Positions 38,081 to 47,722 of a DNA stretch of 64,000 nucleotides are shown here, piece by piece (the stretch's first letter is position 1; every line of letters starts with the position of its first letter). The stretch is from Clostridium sp. CS001 (lineage in GTDB: Bacteria; Bacillota; Clostridia; Clostridiales; Clostridiaceae). Below the pieces are notes generated by a model, which made no database searches, was not told where the DNA came from, and worked only from the letters and a program-made list of their open reading frames with translations. The position numbers and the translations under genes are program-made. The stretch is from contig NZ_JAIZZN010000020.1 of the NCBI RefSeq assembly GCF_020443565.1, forward strand, positions 1 through 64,000, in the 5' to 3' direction.

Positions 38081-39334
38081 TTATTTATAAGATTGCTTTA
38101 TAACTTCCTCCCACTCTTTAGAATTATAGCCTCCCTCCAAAATTCTTTTCATTGCTATAAGTATATTGTTTTTGATCTTATCAGGTAAATCATAAAATAT
38201 AAGGATACTATTATCATTAGCTTTGTGCATATGCTGAACCATTGTTTTAGAAATTCCAGTCATTTTGTTATTTGCATTCTTATTTCCGCTTATAATACCT
38301 TTCTCCGCAATTCTTGCTTGAACTTCATCGCTATATATATATTTAATAAAAACGTTAGCATTATCTTGATTTTTTGCATTTAAAGGAACACTTACTAGTG
38401 AGCTCACAATAATGGGGACGTTAGATCCATATTTAGAATTATCATTATTGCCTTCAATTATACCAATATCACTTCCATCTAGCTTTGAATTAGAATAAGA
38501 AGTACCTATAAGTAATGGATACTCTCCACTAATAAAACTATTAATGCTCTGTTCATTTCCAAATTCAAATGAATTTTTTGTAATTTCTTTACTCTTTACT
38601 AATGTGTTAATTTCATCAAATATTTTTTGTACCCCTTTAATCTTTTTATAACCTTCCTCACCGCTATCATAACTTTCTTCGATTTCATGAATGTTTACGA
38701 TTTTACTAGCCATTAAAGAAAATAAAAAACCATTAACATCAATATCTTCTGTTATTACTACTGGAGTTTTTATTCCCTTACCATTTACTTGCTTTAAAAC
38801 ATCTAACCATCCATCTAGATTATTAGGGTTAGGTATTTTTAGTTTTTCTAAATAACTTTTATTATATAGTAATTCAATAGAATATGGCACAACTCCTATA
38901 CCATAGTATTTGTCTCCTACTCTACCATAAGAAGCCATAATATCATAGAACCTATTGCCAATACCCTCTTTTTCATAAAAAGTTTGCATATCTCCCAAAA
39001 CTCCATTTTTACTGAGCTTTATCAGTGTGTTTCTATTTGTGAAAATTACATCTATTTCCGTTCCCAAATTAATTGTCTCCATAATATCACTTTTATTACC
39101 AAGAACATCATTTAATTTTATTTCAAAGTTTTGATTATTTTTCTTAAAATCATCAATTAAAAACTTTATTACATTTGAGGAGTAAATATCTGTGGTATCT
39201 AAAAATATATTTATCTTTTTTGATTTTTCATCTTTTTCTTTTTTACTAGATTTGCAAGCTGAAAGATTAAACATCATGGTTAAAACTATAAAAATACTAC
39301 ATATGTTTTTTAAAACCTTAAATGATTTTTTCAT
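38081..39334 (-). CDS. ABC-transporter substrate-binding lipoprotein, family 1
   Basis: 417 residues. The lipobox NLSAC puts the lipidated cysteine at residue 27, followed by a lysine/serine-rich tether. The fold is that of extracellular solute-binding family 1 (sugar type): VLGNKSDIMETINLGTEIDVIF, YGIGVVPYSIELLYNKSYLEKL, and FISGEYPLLIGTSYSNS are typical segments. No permease or ATPase genes lie next to it, so it is an orphan and its ligand is unknown. It may have been recruited as a sensor rather than a transporter part. Confidence 0.8.
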   Translation of the reverse strand: MKKSFKVLKNICSIFIVLTMMFNLSACKSSKKEKDEKSKKINIFLDTTDIYSSNVIKFLIDDFKKNNQNFEIKLNDVLGNKSDIMETINLGTEIDVIFTNRNTLIKLSKNGVLGDMQTFYEKEGIGNRFYDIMASYGRVGDKYYGIGVVPYSIELLYNKSYLEKLKIPNPNNLDGWLDVLKQVNGKGIKTPVVITEDIDVNGFLFSLMASKIVNIHEIEESYDSGEEGYKKIKGVQKIFDEINTLVKSKEITKNSFEFGNEQSINSFISGEYPLLIGTSYSNSKLDGSDIGIIEGNNDNSKYGSNVPIIVSSLVSVPLNAKNQDNANVFIKYIYSDEVQARIAEKGIISGNKNANNKMTGISKTMVQHMHKANDNSILIFYDLPDKIKNNILIAMKRILEGGYNSKEWEEVIKQSYK

Positions 39335-39441
39335 AAGTTCACCTCTATCTATTAATAAATATGATTGTATAGACTTTATTTTATTTAAATTAATTAATTA
39401 AATATATTATTCTAACATATAATTTAAGGGGGGTGGAATAT

Positions 39442-40401
39442 ATGAAATTACAGGTAATATTTCTTAAGAAGAAATTTATTTATTATTCTTTAGCAATCAT
39501 CCTGATTGTGATAACATTTGTGGCATTCTTGTGTTTTGGAAAAGCCTCAATAACTACATTTAATATTATTGATGAAAGTAAAATGATACAGACTGACCTA
39601 ACGGGGAATGGTACTAAAGATATTCTCTACATAAAAACAGAGAAAGACAAATATTATGTTCAAATAAACGCCGGAGATAAAAGTTATTATCTAGAACCTT
39701 CTAAACAGACTAACACTGTAGGTAATTATTGCATCCAGTGGCCAATGCGACTAACTTTAATGGATGTATCTAAAGATAATATACCTGAAATATTTACTCA
39801 AGCTTCTTTAGGGGATACCACATCAATACAAAATAAGGCTATTTCACATGTATTCCTTTGGAATGGTGAAAAATTTGATGATATACTTTGTAACACAAAC
39901 AATATTCTAGGTTTTGTAGATAGCAAAAATAATAAAACACCTAAAGTTATATCTGGAAATATTAAAGATGGTAAAGCAACCCTTGTGAGCTATATTTTCA
40001 TTAAAAATAATTTGAAAGCCTTTGACTATAATTATGTGGATAATTATATGGGAAAGGACACCATATTGGGTTTCGTAAATCTCATGTCTAGTTTTCCAAT
40101 AGCAGAATTAAATATATCAAGAGAGCTTTTCTCACCTGATTTGAATGGCAATGCCCTTTCACTTTTAAATGATTTATCAAAAGAAAAATTATCCTTCCAC
40201 TTCCAAGATGCTGTCTTTAAAGACTATAAATGGGACAAAGACGGCAATGCCAATGAAGTTCTATGGACCTTAAGTTTTAAAGGAACTAATATGACTGCTT
40301 CAAAAGAAATAAAAAACTATACTATAGAATTAATTCTTAAGCTTACCCCTATGGATAACCAACTTTCTACATTTAAAATTAGTTCCATAAAAATTAAGTA
40401 A
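39442..40401 (+). CDS. Single-pass membrane protein of unknown function
   Basis: 319 residues from the ATG chosen because AAGGGGGG precedes it at good distance (a GTG nine bases upstream is alternative). A basic N-terminus and a membrane segment at about 10-30 anchor an exported body. IIDESKMIQTDLTGNGTKDILYI and LMDVSKDNIPEIFTQASLGDT resemble the calcium-loop units of VCBS/FG-GAP repeats. The C-terminal half has no motif that I recognise. It diverges from the solute-binding lipoprotein gene with a 107-bp gap. Confidence 0.6.
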   Translation: MKLQVIFLKKKFIYYSLAIILIVITFVAFLCFGKASITTFNIIDESKMIQTDLTGNGTKDILYIKTEKDKYYVQINAGDKSYYLEPSKQTNTVGNYCIQWPMRLTLMDVSKDNIPEIFTQASLGDTTSIQNKAISHVFLWNGEKFDDILCNTNNILGFVDSKNNKTPKVISGNIKDGKATLVSYIFIKNNLKAFDYNYVDNYMGKDTILGFVNLMSSFPIAELNISRELFSPDLNGNALSLLNDLSKEKLSFHFQDAVFKDYKWDKDGNANEVLWTLSFKGTNMTASKEIKNYTIELILKLTPMDNQLSTFKISSIKIK

Positions 40402-40466
40402 CGTAAAAAAATTTAATCTTGTATACTTATCTTTTACAATACCTATTTTTTTATACAATTACAAAA

Positions 40467-40502
40467 GGGACCGTATTATCGGTCCCAAGGGGGATGGGGG
40501 GG
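40467..40502 (+). terminator. Hairpin followed by G-runs after the 39442 gene
   Basis: GGGACCG (40467-40473) and CGGTCCC (40480-40486) form a 7-bp stem with loop TATTAT. Instead of a T-run it is followed by GGGGG (40489-40493) AT GGGGGGG (40496-40502), unusual in DNA this AT-rich. A terminator role is likely but non-canonical. Confidence 0.45.
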
Positions 40503-40608
40503 TTCCGCATAAAATAATTAATTTTATGCTAATGGAGATTTTAACTCCGATTACATTTATAATATTAACCTTTTTGCTTAATTTTATTCACTATAAAAGA
40601 TAATTTAA

Positions 40609-40705
40609 ATATATATGTTTCAACTTTAAAACTACATTTAAATTACTGATAAATGTTCGTTCAGAACGTAAAGTAATTGTACAAATATTATTGAAACATA
40701 TATAT
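40609..40705. repeat. 97-bp nested inverted-repeat element
   Basis: Outer arms ATATATATGTTTCAA (40609-40623) and TTGAAACATATATAT (40691-40705) are perfect 15-mers. Inside are AATTACT/AGTAATT (40641-40647, 40672-40678) and a core ATGTTC-GTTCA-GAACGT. The nested design resembles a miniature inverted-repeat element or a large cruciform. It sits just beyond the stop of the Asn-rich gene. No second copy was seen in the window. Confidence 0.65.
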
Positions 40706-40723
40706 ATTATTTCTATAAACTAA

Positions 40724-41623
40724 TTAGTTAGAGTTTTCTTCTACGATTTTATTAATCATTTCAAGTTTTTTTTCATCTACTAAATGAGCTAATATATATA
40801 TTAGTTGTCCTGTATCTTCATCCTCTAAATTTTTCAATATACTATGTGTTCTTTCTTTAGGACTAGTATGTTTAAATTCAACGTCATTACTTTCAAAAGA
40901 GTTATTATTTGATATAGAATTTACAATATCGCTAATATTTGAATTATTTAAATCTAAGTTATTAAAATCTATTCCGGATAACATATTCGAAATTTGACTT
41001 AAATCTATACCACCTACACCCCCGAATAGACTTGACAAAGGATTAACCTGCTCATCTTCATCAGAATTATAATTGTCATTTGATATGTCAGTATTTTCAT
41101 GTAAATCACTATTTTTATTGTTTTTTACAATTCCAGGTTTTGGATTTGTGTTGGTTGTTAAATTATTTGCTGAATTTGAACTTCCAAAGTTTGAATTATT
41201 CATTAAACTTCCTAGGATATCACTTCCCTGACCATTTAAATTACCCAACAGGTTCCCGAGTACATTATTGTCTTTACCTCCTAAGCTGCTCATCAGATTT
41301 CCTAGCATATTATTATCTTGGCCCCCTGACCCCGTGAGACTTCCCAACATGTTATTGTTTTGACCAGAAAGTCCAGAAAGTAAACCTTCAAGCATATTAT
41401 TACTACCACCATTGTTACCTAGAAGAAAGGTAGAAAGTAATCCCATAAGTGGATTTGCAGAGCTCCCATTAAGCATTTGCGCAAATGGATTATTGTCAGT
41501 ATTATTGTTTTCATTACTGTTATTATTGTTGCTATTACTGTTACTGTTACTGTTATTGTTGTTATTGTTATTGTTGTTTTCATTGCTCACATTATTTCTA
41601 CGGTGTTTATGGTGTTTTGACAC
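40724..41623 (-). CDS. Asparagine-rich low-complexity protein, unknown function
   Basis: About 299 residues from a GTG at 41623, chosen because AGGTGA stands 6 bp before it. Residues about 8-45 are an Asn/Ser tract with uninterrupted polyasparagine, encoded by AAT/AAC/AGT triplet repeats. Next come five or six imperfect repeats of about 15 residues, of the form NNML-GxLxSLGG (for example QNNNMLGSLTGSGG, QDNNMLGNLMSSLGG). The C-terminal 45 residues are charged and helical (LEDEDTGQLIYILAHLVDEKKL). No signal peptide. It precedes two other odd low-complexity genes read in the same direction, suggesting a spore or surface structural role (inference). Confidence 0.7.
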   Translation of the reverse strand: MSKHHKHRRNNVSNENNNNNNNNNSNSNSNSNNNNSNENNNTDNNPFAQMLNGSSANPLMGLLSTFLLGNNGGSNNMLEGLLSGLSGQNNNMLGSLTGSGGQDNNMLGNLMSSLGGKDNNVLGNLLGNLNGQGSDILGSLMNNSNFGSSNSANNLTTNTNPKPGIVKNNKNSDLHENTDISNDNYNSDEDEQVNPLSSLFGGVGGIDLSQISNMLSGIDFNNLDLNNSNISDIVNSISNNNSFESNDVEFKHTSPKERTHSILKNLEDEDTGQLIYILAHLVDEKKLEMINKIVEENSN

Positions 41624-41677
41624 ATTTATCACCTCATTTATAAATGGGAGAGCTTAAGCTCTCCCTTGTTTTTGAAA

Positions 41678-41896
41678 CTAACAGCATGTTCTTGGTCTAT
41701 TAGCAACTGATCCAACATTTCCGCCTTTGCAACAACAACAAGCTATAAATATTAATATTAATAAAAATGCGTTATTGTTTTCAAGTAGACATGTTTTTTG
41801 AAGTATAATTAAGAGTATCACCGCACAAACTGGATTTGAACAGAAATTTGCAGCTGTACTTACTGGTAACTCTTCACGACATCTTCTTTTTGACAT
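41678..41896 (-). CDS. Small Cys-rich hydrophobic protein, unknown function
   Basis: 72 residues from the ATG at 41896, which has AAAGGGGGG 6 bp upstream; the frame opens 24 bp earlier without a ribosome site. Two hydrophobic stretches (AVILLIILQKTCLL and AFLLILIFIACCCC) surround a short polar turn, and the C-terminus GSVANRPRTCC ends in two cysteines. Eight to nine cysteines in 72 residues point to crosslinking or metal binding, as in spore-coat proteins. Lies 55 bp upstream of the Asn-rich gene. Confidence 0.6.
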   Translation of the reverse strand: MSKRRCREELPVSTAANFCSNPVCAVILLIILQKTCLLENNNAFLLILIFIACCCCKGGNVGSVANRPRTCC

Positions 41897-42001
41897 ATAA
41901 AACCCCCCTTTCTGGGCCATGTTTTAATGTGAAATAAATTTTAACTTAAGATAATTTATATTTAGCTTATCTAATTGTGCACCTATAATCCTTTGTCTAA
42001 G

Positions 42002-42421
42002 TTATTCTTCATCACAGTTATCTAAGTTGATAATATTGTTTGTGCATCCTTTGTTTTGTCTGTTGCCACCACATGTGAATAAAAGTAATAATATTATTAT
42101 CCACCAGCATCCAGATCCAGATCCTGAACCTAACCCAAATCCTGAACCAAACCCAAATCCACCGCCGTTACTTGAGCCACATCTACATAATTCTTTGCAG
42201 TGTTTCTTCTCGCATCCACATACAGTTCCTCCACCTTGTCCCTGACCGAATCCTCCACCGCAGAAACATAATAGGAGTATAATCCATATTATTGAATTGT
42301 TTCCACCACCGAAGCCTCCCAAACCACCGTTACCACCATTACCGCAATTACATTGCTTGGTATTACAAGATGAATTGTTTCTTGAATTTCCGAGTCCACT
42401 TAATAAGTCATTCATATCCAC
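42002..42421 (-). CDS. Gly/Cys-rich protein with duplicated hydrophobic segment
   Basis: 139 residues. GTG start at 42421 with AAGGAGGG 7 bp before it. Two similar halves each hold a glycine-rich lead, a short hydrophobic helix and a Cys/Gly tail: GGGNNSIIWIILLLCFCGGG (about 39-58) and GSGCWWIIILLLLFTCGGN (about 101-119). Between them is a Cys cluster VCGCEKKHCKELCRCGSS. The pattern recalls small YjcZ-type sporulation proteins, but no family is claimed. It is the first of the three low-complexity genes. Confidence 0.6.
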   Translation of the reverse strand: MDMNDLLSGLGNSRNNSSCNTKQCNCGNGGNGGLGGFGGGNNSIIWIILLLCFCGGGFGQGQGGGTVCGCEKKHCKELCRCGSSNGGGFGFGSGFGLGSGSGSGCWWIIILLLLFTCGGNRQNKGCTNNIINLDNCDEE

Positions 42422-42612
42422 TTTACTTCCCTCCTTTTAGTTGTTTTAGTTAAATAACAATTAATAATTGTTTTCTTCTTTTGTTTAACTCTTAATCTTT
42501 AAAGCCTTTATCTTTTGTTTTCTAATATATACTATTCTGCTTGAAATAAATTGACACTGGTTTTTTAATTTATAAAAAAAAATACTTCAACTTTGCTTAT
42601 TTAATTGGCAAA

Positions 42613-42676
42613 AAAATAGACCTTATTACTTTGTGCGCTAAATACTAGTCTGCACATCATAACACAAGTCTATTTT
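42613..42676 (-). terminator. Terminator of engB
   Basis: AAAATAGAC (42613-42621) pairs with GTCTATTTT (42668-42676), with an inner TTGTG/CACAA stem and a large asymmetric loop. Leftward a run of seven T follows. Imperfect but well placed 34 bp past the engB stop codon. Confidence 0.55.
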
Positions 42677-42709
42677 CCTGATTTTTAAATATTATTATCT
42701 TATCCTTTA

Positions 42710-43333
42710 TTATTTAACAATTTCACCATCTTGAAATTTCTCTTCTTCTGTTTCAGTATTTGGGAACATATTAGCTAGAAGTTCCTCTACTCCTATTTTC
42801 TTCAAAGATGAAAAGTTAATAATTTCCTCAGAATCATCAAGACATAAAGTTTCTCTTATTACCTTATTACTTTTTACTAATTCTGCTCTGTTTAACTTAT
42901 CCCTTTTAGTTGCAACTATTACAACTTCATATCCAAAATGTTTAATCCATTGATGCATCATAATATCATCTTGGGTTGGCTTATGTCTAACATCCACTAG
43001 TAGTGCTACTTTTTGAAGCTGAGGTCTACTAATAAGATAGTCTTCTATCATTCTTCCCCATTTAGCTTTCTCAACTTTAGCTACTTTTGCATACCCATAC
43101 CCTGGTAAATCTACAAAATAAAATCCATTGTTTATCAAAAAGAAATTTATAAGTCTAGTTTTTCCAGGTGTCCCACTGACCTTAACTAATTTACGCCTAT
43201 TTGTTAAAGTATTTATTAAAGAGGATTTGCCTACATTTGATTTGCCAACGAAAGCATACTCTACTCTGTGATCCGTTGGGTACTGAGCAGGTTTTACTGC
43301 TGAAATTATGAACTCAGATTGTTTAATCTCCAT
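42710..43333 (-). CDS. engB: Ribosome biogenesis GTP-binding protein EngB/YsxC
   Basis: Essential GTPase for late 50S assembly. Length 207. G1 GKSNVGKSS (30-38), switch GTPGKTR, G3 [10 protein letters not shown] and G4 ATKRDKL are present. It overlaps the 3' end of lon by 11 bp, so translation is probably coupled; the lonA-engB order is the standard one in Firmicutes. Confidence 0.96.
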   Translation of the reverse strand: MEIKQSEFIISAVKPAQYPTDHRVEYAFVGKSNVGKSSLINTLTNRRKLVKVSGTPGKTRLINFFLINNGFYFVDLPGYGYAKVAKVEKAKWGRMIEDYLISRPQLQKVALLVDVRHKPTQDDIMMHQWIKHFGYEVVIVATKRDKLNRAELVKSNKVIRETLCLDDSEEIINFSSLKKIGVEELLANMFPNTETEEEKFQDGEIVK

Positions 43334-45656
43334 TACTTATCTCTCCAATTAATGCGTTTTCAAGTACATCTTCTACTTTACTTGCAATTATAAATTTTAG
43401 TTTATTTTTAATGCTCTTTGGTATCTCTTGTATATCTTTTTCATTGTCCTTAGGAATTATAATTGTGTCAATACCTGCTCTATAGGCTGCTAAGGATTTT
43501 TCCTTGAGGCCTCCAATAGGTAATACTCTTCCTGTAAGGGTAATCTCTCCTGTCATGGCTACATTATGTCTTACTTTCTTGTTGGTTAATGCTGATACCA
43601 TAGCAGTTATCATAGTTACTCCTGCAGATGGTCCATCCTTAGGCACTGCACCTTCTGGTACATGAATATGAATGTCTTTGTTTTTATAAAAGTCTTTATC
43701 AATATTATATTTTACCGCATTAGATCTAACATAACTATATCCGGCTTTAGCAGATTCCTTCATGACATCTCCTAATTGGCCTGTAAGTTCAAGTTTACCA
43801 GTTCCCTCCATTACACTAACTTCTACTGGCAAAGTATCTCCACCATATCCAGTCCATGCTAGTCCAGTCACAACACCCACTCTATCATGTTCTTCAGCCC
43901 TATCATAAGTATATAAAACTACCCCTAAATATCTTTTAACATGTGCAGTCGTAACATTAGTAGTCGCTTTATCTTTTTCTACCATCTCTGTTATAGCTTT
44001 TCTAATAACTGATGAAATCTTTCTTTCAAGATTTCTAACACCTGATTCCCTAGTATAACTTTCTATAATACAACTTATTGATGAATCTGAAAAAATTATT
44101 TTATTACTTTCCATATTATGCTCTTTTAACATCTTTGGAATAAGGTGATTTTTCGCAATGTGGAATTTTTCTTCTGAGGTATATCCTGATATCTCAATAA
44201 TCTCCATTCTGTCTAACAACGGTCTTGGAATTGTGTCTAACCTATTTGCAGTAGTTATAAATAGTACCTTTGATAAATCAAAGTCCAGTTCTAAATAATG
44301 ATCTCTAAAAGTTGTATTTTGCTCACTATCTAAAACTTCTAAAAGTGCTCCTGCAGGGTCACCCTTAAAATCAGAACTCATTTTATCAATTTCATCTAAT
44401 AAGAACAATGGATTTTTATATCCAGCTTGTTTCATTGCATATATTATTCTACCTGGAATTGCACCCACGTAAGTTTTTCTATGTCCTCTTATTTCAGCCT
44501 CATCTTTTACTCCACCTAATGACATTCTAACAAAATTTCTATTTAAAGCATGAGCCACTGATTTAGCTATAGATGTTTTTCCAACTCCCGGCGGTCCTAC
44601 CAAACAAATTATTGGCCCCTTAAGTGTCCTGCTGATCTTCTTCACCGCTAAATATTCAATTATTCTTTCCTTAACATCCAAAAGGCCATAATGTTCTGCT
44701 TCAAAAACTTCTCTAGCCTTTTTAATGTCAATATTATCTTTAGTGAATTTATTCCAAGGCAAATCTAAAATCCAATCTAAATACGCCTTTATTACTCCAC
44801 TCTCAGCAGAATAACCCCCTAAACTCTTTAATCTATTTAGCTCGTAAGTTGCTTTTTCTTTTGCATCTTTAGGAAGCTTTGCCTTATTTATTTTGCTTTC
44901 AAACTCTTCTATTTCTCTTTTGTTTTCGTCATCTTCTCCTAATTCTTCTTGCATTACTTTTATCTGTTCGCGCAGATAATATTCCTTTTGAACTTTATCG
45001 ATTCTACTTCTAACTTTTGTTCCAATTTTCTTTTCCATTTTTAATACTTCAATCTCATTTTTCAATATAAATAATAACTTTTCTAATCTTTTATTCACTT
45101 CTAAGGTTTCAAGAAGTTCTTGTTTTATGTCTGGCTTTAATACTAAATATGAACTTACAATATCACAATATCTTCCTGGCTCCTCTGTTTCCTCTATACT
45201 AAGTAAAGCATCTGGGAAGTTATTGACTGTTAGGTTTATGTATTCTTCAAATGACTTATCTATAACTCTAACTAATGCAATACATTTTTTATTATTTTCA
45301 CAAACTTCATCTTCAATGATTTCCACCTCTGCCTGTGTGAAAGTTCCACTATCTTTATACTGAGAAATCTTACCTCTTTTGACTCCTTCAACTAGAACCC
45401 TAATTGTATCTCCTGGCAACTTTAATATTTGTTTTATATTACAAACAGTACCAATACTATATATATCCTTTTCCTCCGGTTGCTCAACTTTTGCTACCCT
45501 TTGTGAAACCAAAAAAACTTCTTGATTGTTTAGCATAGCATCTTCTAATGCAAGAATAGATCTTTCTCTGCCAATATCAAAGTGCAGCACCATGAATGGA
45601 AATATATTCATACCCCTTAGTGGAATTAGCGGAAGAATTTTTATACCCTTTTCCAT
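43323..45656 (-). CDS. lon: ATP-dependent protease La (LonA)
   Basis: Cytoplasmic AAA+ serine protease of 777 residues. An N-terminal substrate domain (1 to about 200) and a coiled coil precede the ATPase with Walker A GPPGVGKT (354-361) and Walker [10 protein letters not shown]. The protease domain has the dyad Ser677 (PKDGPSAG) and Lys720 ([10 protein letters not shown]). GGGAGAAAA precedes the ATG. Sits between lonB and engB. Confidence 0.97.
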   Translation of the reverse strand: MEKGIKILPLIPLRGMNIFPFMVLHFDIGRERSILALEDAMLNNQEVFLVSQRVAKVEQPEEKDIYSIGTVCNIKQILKLPGDTIRVLVEGVKRGKISQYKDSGTFTQAEVEIIEDEVCENNKKCIALVRVIDKSFEEYINLTVNNFPDALLSIEETEEPGRYCDIVSSYLVLKPDIKQELLETLEVNKRLEKLLFILKNEIEVLKMEKKIGTKVRSRIDKVQKEYYLREQIKVMQEELGEDDENKREIEEFESKINKAKLPKDAKEKATYELNRLKSLGGYSAESGVIKAYLDWILDLPWNKFTKDNIDIKKAREVFEAEHYGLLDVKERIIEYLAVKKISRTLKGPIICLVGPPGVGKTSIAKSVAHALNRNFVRMSLGGVKDEAEIRGHRKTYVGAIPGRIIYAMKQAGYKNPLFLLDEIDKMSSDFKGDPAGALLEVLDSEQNTTFRDHYLELDFDLSKVLFITTANRLDTIPRPLLDRMEIIEISGYTSEEKFHIAKNHLIPKMLKEHNMESNKIIFSDSSISCIIESYTRESGVRNLERKISSVIRKAITEMVEKDKATTNVTTAHVKRYLGVVLYTYDRAEEHDRVGVVTGLAWTGYGGDTLPVEVSVMEGTGKLELTGQLGDVMKESAKAGYSYVRSNAVKYNIDKDFYKNKDIHIHVPEGAVPKDGPSAGVTMITAMVSALTNKKVRHNVAMTGEITLTGRVLPIGGLKEKSLAAYRAGIDTIIIPKDNEKDIQEIPKSIKNKLKFIIASKVEDVLENALIGEISNGD

Positions 45657-45765
45657 TTTTCTCCCTCTTTTCTATATTAATTTAATATTTTTCTAAATAG
45701 TCTATTATAGTATACCCATAATTCAATGATTTTTCAATACTTGAGATTTTAAAGTGAAATTTAAT

Positions 45766-45800
45766 AAAGTAACCTCCACAATTAAATAGAGATTACCTTT
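45766..45800 (-). terminator. Terminator of lonB
   Basis: Arms AAAGTAACCTC (45766-45776) and GAGATTACCTTT (45789-45800) pair with one bulge and one wobble. Leftward the tail is TTTATTAAATTT. Confidence 0.5.
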
Positions 45801-45826
45801 ATTTATTCATATTAAATCAATCAATA

Positions 45827-47509
45827 TCATCCACTTACTGCTTCAGCTGCAATAACTGCCACCTCTGGTTCAAACATAATTGAAATGCTTTTAGGACTCT
45901 CTTTTATCAATGCTTCGTGAATAACCTGAGTAATATTACTCACTGGTATAACCTCAATATCTTTAATATCTTCAAAGCTATCTTTCCAATTTTCCTTAGG
46001 AATAATTACCCTTGTTACTCCTGCTTTTCTTGCAGCTTCAATTTTAGCACTTACTCCTCCTATTGGCTTCACATTACCATGAATTGATATCTCTCCTGTC
46101 ATTGCAATGGTGTTATTAACTGGTATTTCTTTTATTGCGCTATATATTGCAGTTGCTATGCTTATTCCTGCCGACGGACCATCTACAGGTGACCCACCTG
46201 GGAAATTTACATGAATATCATAATCATCACAATCTAAATTAAAATAGTTCTCTAATACGGTAACTACATTTTCAACTGATGAGCTTGCAGTACTTTTTCT
46301 TTTTAGTCTCTTATTTGCACTATTTATTTCTTCTTCTTCAATAATTCCCGTAACTTTAAGGGTACCTTTCCTGAGTTTTACCTTTTTCGCACTAGCCTCA
46401 ATTTCCATTAATGCACCCATATTAGCTCCGTATACTGCTAAGCCATTTACATACCCAATTTGCGGTTTATCAGATATCTTAGTTTCTGACCTTGGAGAGT
46501 ATTGACCATTTTCTATAACCCACTCAATATCCTCAATACTTACCTCATCTCTTTCATCATTAATAGCAATACCACTAGCTAACTGAATTAAGTTAACGGT
46601 GTCTCGCCCATTGCTAGCATATTTGCCTATAAGCTTTAAAGCTCTATCACAAATTTTAAGCCCAATTTTCTTAATTGAGTTTTCAGCAATTATTTCTAAT
46701 TCTTCTTGGAGTAATGGTCTAAAGAATATTTCTACACATCTTGATCTAATTGCTGGCACTATTTCTTCTGGGCTTCTTGTAGTTGCACCTATTAGCCTAA
46801 AATCAGCTGGAAGCCCTTCATCAAATACTTCTTTTATGTAAAGCGGTATATTCGGATCTTCTCCATTGTAATAAGCACTATCTAAAAACACTTTTCTATC
46901 TTCTAATACTTTAAGTAACTTATTCATTTCTGTAGGATGAAGCTCCCCAATTTCATCAATAAATAAAATCCCTCCATGTGCTTTTGTAACTGCACCTGGT
47001 TTGGGCTGCGGTACTCCAGCTATTCCAAGCGGCCCTGCCCCTTGATATATCGGGTCGTGAACAGATCCAATAAGCGGATCTGCAATGCCCCTTTCATCAA
47101 ACCTAACAGTAGTTGCATCTATTTCTATAAACTTGGATTCTTCATTAAATGGAGACCTTTCCCTTTTCTTAGCATCTTCAAGTACTAATCTAGCAGCTGC
47201 TGTTTTTCCAATTCCAGGCGGTCCATAAATTATAACATGTTGGGGATTTGGTCCACATATGGCTGCTTGCAATGCCTTAATTCCTTTTTCTTGCCCGATA
47301 ACATCTTCAAATCTTGCAGGCCTACTTTTTTCTGTAAGAGGCTCAGTAAGTCTCACACTTTTCATCTTTCTTAACTTTTCCATTTCTTTTTTGTTTTCAT
47401 TATTTACAATCACCTTGCTACTTTGATGACCTTTTAATGCATTAAAAACATATATTCCAATAACTATTGTAGTAAAAAGCTGTATAATCATAATAATTTG
47501 AGTAGTCAT
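45827..47509 (-). CDS. lonB: ATP-dependent protease LonB
   Basis: Lon paralogue of spore formers, 560 residues. An N-terminal membrane segment (about 5-22) replaces the LonA substrate domain. Walker A is GPPGIGKT (96-103), FIDEIGELHP is Walker B, and the protease dyad is Ser446 (PVDGPSAG) and Lys489 (GGVSAKIEAA). In Bacillus LonB is made in the forespore under sigma-F; whether that holds here cannot be seen. It lies between clpX and lon with separate terminators on each side. Confidence 0.95.
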   Translation of the reverse strand: MTTQIIMIIQLFTTIVIGIYVFNALKGHQSSKVIVNNENKKEMEKLRKMKSVRLTEPLTEKSRPARFEDVIGQEKGIKALQAAICGPNPQHVIIYGPPGIGKTAAARLVLEDAKKRERSPFNEESKFIEIDATTVRFDERGIADPLIGSVHDPIYQGAGPLGIAGVPQPKPGAVTKAHGGILFIDEIGELHPTEMNKLLKVLEDRKVFLDSAYYNGEDPNIPLYIKEVFDEGLPADFRLIGATTRSPEEIVPAIRSRCVEIFFRPLLQEELEIIAENSIKKIGLKICDRALKLIGKYASNGRDTVNLIQLASGIAINDERDEVSIEDIEWVIENGQYSPRSETKISDKPQIGYVNGLAVYGANMGALMEIEASAKKVKLRKGTLKVTGIIEEEEINSANKRLKRKSTASSSVENVVTVLENYFNLDCDDYDIHVNFPGGSPVDGPSAGISIATAIYSAIKEIPVNNTIAMTGEISIHGNVKPIGGVSAKIEAARKAGVTRVIIPKENWKDSFEDIKDIEVIPVSNITQVIHEALIKESPKSISIMFEPEVAVIAAEAVSG

Positions 47510-47664
47510 ATTACTTAAAGTTTAATATTAATTCTATTAAACTATTCCTCCTTTCACATGATAAATTATTAGGTTTTAGTAGATATTATATCCTTTGATA
47601 TTATGCTCAAGTAAAGTCTAATATATTCTTTTTTTCCATCTATTAAATTTATTTTAAAAAACAA

Positions 47665-47701
47665 AAAAGGCAGATATATTTTAATATATACCCTGCCTTT
47701 T
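47665..47701 (-). terminator. Terminator of clpX
   Basis: AAAAGGCAG (47665-47673) and CTGCCTTTT (47693-47701) form the base, with a near-perfect AT stem above. Leftward it ends in CTGCCTTTTTTG. It lies 22 bp after the clpX stop codon. Confidence 0.8.
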
Positions 47702-47722
47702 ATAATATCTTAATCACATTTA

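Noticed and set aside
41412-41657. Plus-strand ORF with polyleucine
   Set aside because: Antisense shadow of the Asn-rich gene (TTA/TTG/CTG triplets opposite AAT/AAC/AGT); no ribosome site.
42027-42245. Proline-rich plus-strand ORF
   Set aside because: Complement of the glycine-rich repeats in the 42002-42421 gene.
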